NCBI GenBank assembly: GCA_900239685.1
Contig: OENT01000577.1
Location: 31,953-95,952, forward strand
Direction of reading: 5' to 3'
Origin: Rotaria macrura
Taxonomy: Eukaryota; Rotifera; Eurotatoria; Philodinida; Philodinidae
Length of the DNA stretch: 64,000 nucleotides
The position numbers were made by a program, and so were the translations under genes. This document shows, piece by piece, positions 56,501 to 64,000 of this stretch (positions are counted from its first letter, which is position 1; each line of letters begins with the position of its first letter). The notes beneath the pieces were generated by a model. The model was not told the DNA's origin. It saw only the letters and a list, made by a program, of their open reading frames with translations, and did no database searches.

Positions 56501-59500
56501 ACTATGTTGAAATTTCAAGAGCCGGGATGTAAAAGAACCTGAACCGTTCTAATAAATTCTTTTGCATTTGATACCGTGCAATCATATACAGAATGTAACA
56601 GAAAACTCTACCTAATATTCATAGATGATATTTCATGGACCATAACGATCTTTGCGCTATACTTTCTCTTCACTCATGATGATACAAAACTGCAATATTT
56701 AAGTTCTAATAAAAATGAAACATTTTCCGAAGACACCGTTCTTATTCGAGATTCGATTATACTTCAACTGGTAGCGCTTTGAAAAATGCTACTAAGTGTC
56801 ATGATACTATGAGGCTAAACAAGAATGTTCGCAGAGATTCAACATAGACACTATGTAGACACTATGTAGAAAGATCTACCCAGTTTTGCGAAAATTGAAA
56901 TCTCTTTCGTCAATGATTGTCACGAGATAGGTTACATCTTATTTTGAGTGAATGCTCCATTCTTCTGAAACGAATCAAAATGAGCGAACATTATGAAAAG
57001 TTGTTGAAAACGGTGTTGTCGATGCAAACCGTTTCGTTCACACTTTCTAGTTATATTCTATTAATTAAGCGAAAAACGATTGCCCTCATTAGAATCGGCT
57101 TCATTGTTGGTAAATTTCAACTCGGAGAAGTATAATCCTGCTACTGAGTACTACCATGAATATGGCGCTCATATACAAAGCAGTAACGATTTTATACAGG
57201 GTGCCTAGTGAACAAATAGCAATGATAGCCCCGCAGACAAATGCATCAGTAGTACCTCTACCTATGTACATATGTCTTTGACTCTGACGCTTCACGTTCT
57301 AAAGTGTAAGGCAGTTCAGTTACGAGAATGTCTGATAGCCATGTGAAAGGATGTATGAATAATCAAGTGCATATGATCGTGATTGTATACAAACGATCCC
57401 AAGGATTTGAAGCACAATAAAATCCTTAAACGCGTAGACGTCACTCAGACTATCTGTATTTGATAAGAATACAGAAACCGAAGTGACTCTTCTATTTTTT
57501 AACTAAAATGCTCGAAATAGTCCGACTATGACATTCATTTGGTCTTCCTCCAATACGTATATAATTACCAAATTAATACTGTGCTCAGCTGTATTGAAAA
57601 ACCATCGGATACACTTCGTAGTACAAGAATATTCTTTCGTTTTCCCCATCCACTTGTCTGAGTGAGACCAGATCATCTGTTCTAAACATCTCATCGTTTT
57701 AACAATATTTCATATCCTAATCCATTAGCTATGATCAAAATCTCAGCAAGAAAGTAACTCTTAAAAACTAGGAACGACTGAGATTTCAATTTTCGCAAAA
57801 CTGGGTAGATCTTTCTACATAGTGTCTACATAGTGTCTATGTTGAATCTCTGCGAACATTCTTGTTTAGCCTCATAGTATCATGACACTTAGTAGCATTT
57901 TTCAAAGCGCTACCAGTTGAAGTATAATCGAATCTCGAATAAGAACGGTGTCTTCGGAAAATGTTTCATTTTTATTAGAACTTAAATATTGCAGTTTTGT
58001 ATCATCATGAGTGAAGAGAAAGTATAGCGCAAAGATCGTTATGGTCCATGAAATATCATCTATGAATATTAGGTAGAGTTTTCTGTTACATTCTGTATAT
58101 GATTGCACGGTAGCAAATGAAAAACGATGTAGTGGATCGATTCAAGCTCTAATGTACCCGCGTTCTGTCACTTCATGAAAAATCATGTTTCATTGTATAT
58201 CTATGACTGCTCCATAATAGCCTATATCACAGAAGGCTATTTCAGAAAGTTTTCCTTGAGAGACAAAATGTGACAGGAGCATTGAAACTAATGTATTTCA
58301 GATCCATGAAAGAACGTATGTAATTAGATAATTGATGTGTTACTTAACTAGAAACAAAAATAAGTTTCCACAGGAAACAACTGAGACCCATAAAAATCAG
58401 CTCCTGAAATCGAGAGATTCGGCACCTCGGTAAGAACGTTTTCAGATGCGATGTCTTGAAAAGCTGTTAGTTTATAAAGGCTCGGGAATTGCAAAATGTA
58501 TTTTCAGATAATCAAAAATGTTTCACGATCTATTTCGTAGATGATTGTCGGTTTCTGAAAGACTCTCCGAATCATTAGAGTTTCAAAGAGAATGTGTTTT
58601 TTTATAGCCTTATGCAGCGTCCGTGTTCAAATCTTGGGATAAAGATTCTGCGTTCTCTGCCCCTCTCACAGTTCTCATTCGCGATGAAAATTTGCGTCAG
58701 TTTCTTAGAATTTTCTGAAGTAGAAAAATCGACCTCNAAAAATCAAATTCAGGAGAGGGTGCAGAGCACGAATTCACAGAATCAAAAACTGATGTGATAA
58801 TAACGCAAGCAATCTAACTAAATCCCGGAAGAAAAGCTTTCAAAAATATTTCGTTGATTATGGATCTCATGCATTTTCATGCTGTACTTGTCGTAAAAAC
58901 TTTACTCCGATGGTTTCTACTTCTTTCGAGCACTATTTTCGGCAAAAGCAGCAGATGCTGTACTCTTGCTATAGAATCCTATTCTATTGTCCTAGAAAGT
59001 GAAATTGGCTTAAACGACTCTATTTCGAGTAACTCGTACGGAATTGTTACAGCTCTTCTCATGACACTTTTCTTTTCTTTCTGCGACAACCTTGCAATGA
59101 GAAATTTCACAACTGAAGTTGAGATCTGTTAATCAAAAACGGCACGTCTCATAGTGTAACGAAGTGTTACCACCAGCAATGGTAAACGGTCCATTTTGAT
59201 TTTGATAACTATTTGACTTAGTTTTAGCCCAATTTCTTCCCAAAATATATCATGAAAGTGTTTAATTTTGTACATTAAGATACTTTTAGTGCTATTCATT
59301 ACGATTTGTATTGAAACATATGAGGGAGACTCTTTATATTAAGCCCGTATTGATAAAAATAGACCGTATAAATTTGANGTCACATTGTTCAGTGTGTATC
59401 GATCATGATGTGCGATTGAGACTGTTTAGTAATGAGCATTAAATCTAAAGTAATTTCTATAGTGATTCACAGTTAGGTATGTGTCATATCTGTAAATTTT

Positions 59501-62500
59501 TCGATTCGGTTTCATCTGACCGACTTAGACCAGTACCAGTAGCGCTCTATTTTAGAAAAAAATCCGACCGGTTCCAGTATTTCTCTACAGCTCTTGTCCA
59601 ATTTTTATAGAATATGCAGCAGAAATACGAACAAGCTTTGTCCGATCTAGCCTATTTGGAAAGCGAGCGAAAACAAGTAAGTCAATTTTTATGGAATTTC
59701 GATTATTGAAAATTGAACTGCGGATTTTCTTTCATTGGTAGCTGACAATGAAATTGAGCAACATGGAGTATCAACTGCAACAAGTCACTATAAGCACAAG
59801 TGTGAGTATAATCAAAAAGATTTACTTTGTTCTCAACATGTATCAACTCATAAGAAGTTTCGCTTGAAAACAGAAGAGTTGATTTTCATTGTCACATAAA
59901 ACATGTATTAAGTATCAGATAAAGAAAATGAATTTACACCATTCGACCGAGAGGTGCATTGGATGAAGAACAAAACGATTTTTACGGTGAGAGTGTAGGT
60001 GATTTTGACGTAGCGGAAGAAGGTCATGGTCAAGATCAAGACCAACATCACGAAAAAATTGGAAAAAACTAGAGCTGATAAATTATTTAAAACTCGAATT
60101 TTAGTTCAATGCAAGTGAACTGTCTCTTTATTAATACTTTCACAAACCTGTTAGAATATGGGTCATATCTTTCTCATGTGTTTCTGTGTATAAAATGATT
60201 TAATCTAATAATCTAGACGAGTTCAGTTAGAAAAAAATGGTTTCTGCCTCAACGGGCTAATACTTTTCTAGATTCCTTCTGCCCAATTGGATTTGTAGTA
60301 CTATGATAACTTTTTAGAGGTAATTTGATGGGTTGAATTGTAAATTTTGACATGATTTGAGTTAAGATTCAGGATAAAAGTTTATGAAAATCGACAATGA
60401 ATAATACGAGGGCTACAAGTACTTTAAAGAAAACTCTTTTAATCTACCAAATTATATGCTGAAAGACGCGTTGAATACACGTATTATAAGTTGTGACACT
60501 CACCGTATTAAATTTTGTACAAATAATGTGTTGCAAAATAAGGGCTACCTATACTCATTTGCTTTGATATGTAAATCATTATTTCTTTTTCTAAAACTTG
60601 AAATATTATTTTTTATACTGCCTTCACCTATAGATATAAGATATGGGAGATTTTTCTCTTAGACTGCGTACAAAGCCGATATTCATCAACTGGAAGACTC
60701 ACTTCGGGTGGCCAACGAACACATATTGCGATTGCAAAATTCTCTACGGGAAACAGAAGAAAATTATGCTACGTTGCAAAGTTCCTACTCGACGGAAATC
60801 ACTAGAAAGGATCGACAATTACAGGTGGGGTTCTTTCTATGGTTCTGTGAAGATACTATTCTACTTTATCGTTCCACGTTTTAGGAATGTGAAAATCACT
60901 ATCAATCGACCGAGTCGAAACTGATTGAAGTAAGTTTGACTTTGTTATCATCGGCGATCATTGTTACCGCTGATGACATTCTAGTTCAAAAATATGGACC
61001 AGAAATATAATGAACTTCGCAGTGAAAATACAAGATTGATTCAACATTTAACAGAATACAATACCAAACGATCGCAACAACAAACGGAATACGAAAGATT
61101 GAAGACTGATTTCCATCATCTGCAGCGAGTATGCTGAATTTCAGTGTTATCATCAATGATGCTATTTGATCATTTTTTCTTGTCTTTCATTGAAGGTTTT
61201 CACCGAGATTGTACAAGAACGCCAAGAATTGAGCGCAACTCTTCAAAACCGAGAGCAGACGGTAAGCGCATTCGAAAATAGAACGTATATGTATTCAAAC
61301 TAGGGGTAGGAAGTTACTTTTACCAACCCATTACATTATCAGTCACATGGAAATGTAACGGTAACTTCCTTCTCCTATTATACACACAAGCACTTTATAG
61401 GCTATTTTAAAATATTTTGTTACATTGAAAGGGAATTGAAAATGCTTCGCAATACTGTGAAGAGTATTCTTTCTCCTCTTGTAGTTTAAACATCGTGGGA
61501 TTCGAAGAGAGCATTGGAAAATCTAATAATCAGTCGATGGAAATTTTTCAGACAAAAGTTTTGCTCATTTTCCACCACTTGAAAGTATTTCAGACGAGCT
61601 GAATTCTATGGATTAGAGCCAGAACTAAGTTCTCGTTTCGAATATGGACTTATAAACGTTGAATCAGTATTTTTCGAGTCTAACGAAGAAATCTGGGAGA
61701 AATTTGAAAAGTTAGTGTGGATGGAAAACTTTATGGCACTATTTTGTATCGCAAATATTGAGTTTCGAAACAAAATGTTGAAACCATCATTACTCAATCA
61801 GTTAGAAGAGCAAGATTTGCCTTGCGAAAAGTACTTCGTCGAGGTTTGTTGTCTCTTAGGGTAGATACTCCAATTCCAGTTTTTTTCTACAAACTCATTG
61901 TTCACCAGTCAAGTGTTTTTACCGAAAGACATTTAAAACAAAAGAGAGCTTCTGACAAAATGCATATCATTTGGCTTGTGAAACAGCATCGACTTAATTC
62001 TATGTCACATTTTATGAAAAAGGAGGTTCAACTCTGCAAAATTGTCGTTCCCGATAACTTTTGCCATCTTTGCAAATAGACATTTACTAGTTAAAGAAAC
62101 TCTATTTACGTGTCGTTCGCAACACCTCTTAAGACCTGTGAAAAAGCTTTTTGTTTCTCTTGAACAAAAACAGATGCAAAATTTCAAAATTTCTATTTAG
62201 AAAAGGTGCAAAACTTTGAATCTAGCGGACACCTTTCACTCTTCAGGTATACCTTTAAATAGATCCAAATATGCAAGTTGTGCTTAGAAACGTTGCCTCA
62301 CAAGTTTCGTTCAAACTAGTCTTTCAAAGATTTTCTCACTATTTACAAACAAAAATCGAGACAACATTTAGGAACTCATATTCAGAAAGATGACTTAATT
62401 CTGTGGCTAATCCATGGCTTTCAACTCGTCTGAAATACTTTCAAGTGAGTCACAAGTGAGCAATCATTTTGTCCGAAAACTTAAAGCCCATACTTCATGT

Positions 62501-63735
62501 AAATTTTCCTCCAGCAGTTACATGATTACAGAATTATAATTGTTCACCCATCGTTGATATTCACCCGATAGATTGTTTAAGGTCCTACTCAAAACCAAAC
62601 TTTCTGTAAGATAAATTCAGTGATCGTTCCTAGTGCTCCGGTACACCAAGATTAATCGAGCTCAAGCATTTTCATTGATATTATTCCATGTTTGACATGG
62701 TTCCTTTTTCTAGCCAAACAATATAGCTCTGTTGATTTTTGGTGGATAAGTACAATTGTGTTTGCTGAAAATGCAGCGTTTGTTTTGAGTCTCACTCGTT
62801 CTGTAACTTTTATATCTGAACGAAAAAATCAGCGTACTCACGTGACGTGAGTCACGTCAAAAGCTGTATAGCATTCGCTATCAAAAGCTCGCAGTACACA
62901 ATCAGACGTAGTAAAAAAGAAAAAGGGAGAAAAAATCGTGTTATTTCTAGCCCGTGTGGTCTTGATAATTGATAGAAGGGAACATTCTGAAAAATTCGAA
63001 TCTGACAAAATGTTTACTCTATTTCCAAAAGGTCTACCTGTCCTGCACGTTTCAAAACCGTTTTACTAAACTATTCTCCAGAAAAGCAGGAAACAAAGTA
63101 GATCTTGACCCTCGCTGGGTTTTTTTCACGGTATGTCTTCCTTCATTAACTCTTTCATGCTCAAGAGATGGTCGATTCTATGAAATTTCATTTAGGCATG
63201 GTGTGAGCAAAGTTCAAGTTTAATCAATGGATTTGCACACTTATTCCAAATGATTTTCGTAGTTTTTTAAAGACTGGTTCTGCCAGCGAATGAGAAATTT
63301 AAAGTAACACAGAGACTATTCCTTAAAGACCAAATCATTCTCGTTTTAATAGAACTCAGAAAAGCGAACTGATGCGATATGAATAATGATCTAATTTGAT
63401 TTGAGAAACGTTTCCTTTGACGATCCTCTAGTTTTTCTGGAATGCTTTAAATAGCTTTTACCTTTTGTTTGACCAATGGCATGTGAGACAATATAAGGAT
63501 CAGTCAATCTTAGCTTTCTAATTCTGCCTGAAATGATCGTTTCATGCATATCGTAAACAAATATAACGATTTTCTTGACTATATCCATTAGTTGTGTCTG
63601 TCTTCATATTTAGATCAAAACACTTGAACAGACAGTTGATGAAACAAGCTTTCAAACCCAAGTAAGCCCTTTCTTCCAAGAAATTTTTGGTTGAACAATT
63701 GTCATTGTTTTTATTTTCATTCATAGAAAATGTCA
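47528..63735 (+). CDS. Long coiled-coil protein gene with at least 31 small phase-0 exons (runs off the right edge)
   Basis: Certain exons (start-end): 48880-48954, 49227-49301, 49359-49457, 49517-49579, 49638-49742, 49886-49921, 49974-50081, 50133-50192, 50249-50350, 50419-50481, 50542-50571, 50631-50696, 54017-54049, 54100-54141, 54199-54228, 54293-54376, 54428-54475, 54534-54566, 54620-54670, 54731-54889, 54945-55088, 55145-55198, 55259-55330, 59611-59676, 59742-59801, 60663-60824, 60885-60929, 60985-61128, 61196-61261, 63614-63661, 63727-63735. All are multiples of three bounded by GT/AG, giving about 744 residues of heptad-rich coil (QFRVECTKLRHSEKTLHSHI, RLIQHLTEYNTKRSQQQTEY). Likely earlier exons are 47528-47617 (MESRIFCEILRNIETAIDS) and 48188-48235 (IYELQDVTDFNVHQGQ). 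It may be a centrosomal, ciliary or Golgi scaffold, but I do not recognise the family. The start and the 48236-48879 exons are unresolved. Confidence 0.8.
47637..47965 (-). repeat. Right copy of the 330-bp inverted repeat pair
   Basis: Reverse-complement partner of 41246-41572. It lies inside the probable first intron of the coiled-coil gene (after the 47528-47617 exon), so at least this copy is transcribed if the gene model is right. Confidence 0.8.
50697..54016 (+). other. 3.3-kb intron of the coiled-coil gene
   Basis: GTATGT donor, TTATAG acceptor. No convincing exon, nested gene or element seen. An overlapping pair of plus-strand frames near 51594-51889 shows no motif. Confidence 0.5.
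56572..58112. repeat. Perfect inverted repeat, 333-bp arms around an 875-bp spacer
   Basis: Arms 56572-56904 and 57780-58112 matched exactly wherever I compared them, and both encode the same 68-codon frame in opposite directions. The ends are TACCGTGCAATC inverted. Flanking bases are GCATTTGA and GCAAATGA, which could be an imperfect 8-bp duplication or simply extended inverted homology. It could be a transposable element with long terminal inverted repeats, or a palindromic duplication. No transposase is visible in the spacer. Confidence 0.85.
59217..59331 (+). repeat. 115-bp direct repeat, first copy
   Basis: Identical to 63886-64000 in the same orientation, 4,669 bases apart. It starts CTTAGTTTTAGCCCAATTTC. 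The second copy reaches the window edge, so the true length is unknown. This copy lies 280 bases before the exon at 59611. Confidence 0.9.
61594..61864 (+). CDS. BTB/T1 (KCTD-like) domain fragment nested in an intron
   Basis: After a TATTTCAG acceptor a frame reads RAEFYGLEPELSSRFEYGL and on through NEEIWEKFEKLVWMENFMAL to a possible GTTTGT donor at 61844 or a stop at 61864, about 83-90 residues. R.AEFYG(L/I).PL is the usual end of the T1/BTB_2 domain found in KCTD and Kv-channel proteins (LLREAEFYGI). The rest of the BTB fold is not visible upstream. It lies inside the 61262-63613 intron, same strand as the host gene. Either a nested gene's exon or a remnant of an inserted copy. Confidence 0.35.
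61865..63613 (+). other. Rest of the 2.35-kb intron 61262-63613
   Basis: No exon or element recognised. Several frames of 60-85 codons on both strands show no motif. Confidence 0.4.
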
Positions 63736-63885
63736 GTGAGTTGAATCAATAACATTGTTGCATCGTACAAAATTTAGATCAATCTATGAGTTGCAGTGTT
63801 GCAACCGGTACCGTTACATATATGACCCGGTCTGATTTGACCAAGGATACCGTATCGACCATTCTAGATTTCAATAATTCATTTT

Positions 63886-64000
63886 CTTAGTTTTAGCCCA
63901 ATTTCTTCCCAAAATATATCATGAAAGTGTTTAATTTTGTACATTAAGATACTTTTAGTGCTATTCATTACGATTTGTATTGAAACATATGAGGGAGACT
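63886..64000 (+). repeat. 115-bp direct repeat, second copy (cut by window edge)
   Basis: Exact copy of 59217-59331, ending only because the window ends. Upstream sequence of the two copies is unlike except for a short CTTAG-side similarity, so the left boundary is at or near 63886. Confidence 0.9.

Larger units (their letters stand above)
55331..59610 (+). other. 4.3-kb intron of the coiled-coil gene
   Basis: Holds the perfect inverted repeat 56572-58112 and the first copy of the 115-bp direct repeat. A possible skipped or decayed exon at 58374-58430 (after a CCACAG acceptor, ETTETHKNQLLKSRDSAP) and a coil-like frame near 58722-58797 (NQIQERVQSTNSQNQKLM) may be remnants of lost exons. The latter contains an undetermined base (58737). 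Confidence 0.45.

Noticed and set aside
56576..58108. Two identical 68-residue open frames in opposite orientation as a duplicated gene
   Set aside because: They arise because the DNA is a perfect inverted repeat. No protein family, splice signals or codon pattern supports coding.
59217..64000. The direct repeats as LTRs of a retrotransposon
   Set aside because: The interval contains exons of the coiled-coil gene and no gag/pol-like frame.

Overview
The window reads as nuclear DNA of a small-genome invertebrate animal. It is AT-rich, its genes are split by many introns of about 40-60 bases plus a few of 0.5-4 kb, and it carries orthologues of ordinary animal genes (SYS1, ribosomal protein L11, VPS35, PIG-F, tau-tubulin kinase). 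A bacterial/plant-type LOG exon, a B-box/coiled-coil protein and frequent small foldback elements make a bdelloid rotifer (Rotaria/Adineta-like) my best guess. That is an inference from gene content, not a measurement.

Layout. Bases 1-31.7 kb form a gene-bearing block in which every recognisable gene lies on the minus strand: LOG-family exon (564-801), SYS1 (957-3164), RPL11 (3391-4624), VPS35 (4987-12656), a B-box/coiled-coil gene (19818-20445), a four-EF-hand calmodulin-like gene (24806-25310), PIG-F (26495-26995, 5' end unresolved) and a TTBK1/2-type kinase (27205-31694). Exon boundaries were worked out from GT..AG sites and reading-frame phase. For SYS1, RPL11, VPS35, TTBK and the EF-hand gene the summed exon lengths stay in frame. 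Between VPS35 and the B-box gene, and around 22-24 kb, the DNA is mostly non-coding and holds small transposon-like elements.

Bases 31.7-47.5 kb are mostly gene-poor. They contain a possible promoter for the kinase, a complex inverted repeat near 36.3 kb, a pair of candidate convergent exons sets near 38.6-39.5 kb, a candidate gene start at 39.85 kb, a 1.5-kb hAT-like element with target-site duplication, a foldback, and a pair of about 330-bp inverted repeats 6 kb apart. From about 47.5 kb to the right edge a single plus-strand gene of at least 31 tiny exons encodes a long coiled-coil protein that I cannot assign to a family. Nearly all its introns are phase 0. Its large introns hold a perfect 333-bp inverted repeat, a 115-bp exact direct repeat and a BTB/T1-like exon fragment.

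Functionally the recognised genes are membrane traffic (SYS1 at the Golgi, VPS35 retromer), GPI-anchor synthesis (PIG-F), translation (RPL11) and a cilium/microtubule-linked kinase (TTBK). Nothing suggests they act as a cluster. I see no proven new biological system. The best leads are the LOG exon as possible horizontal transfer, the phase-0 coiled-coil gene, and the nested foldback/MITE structures.
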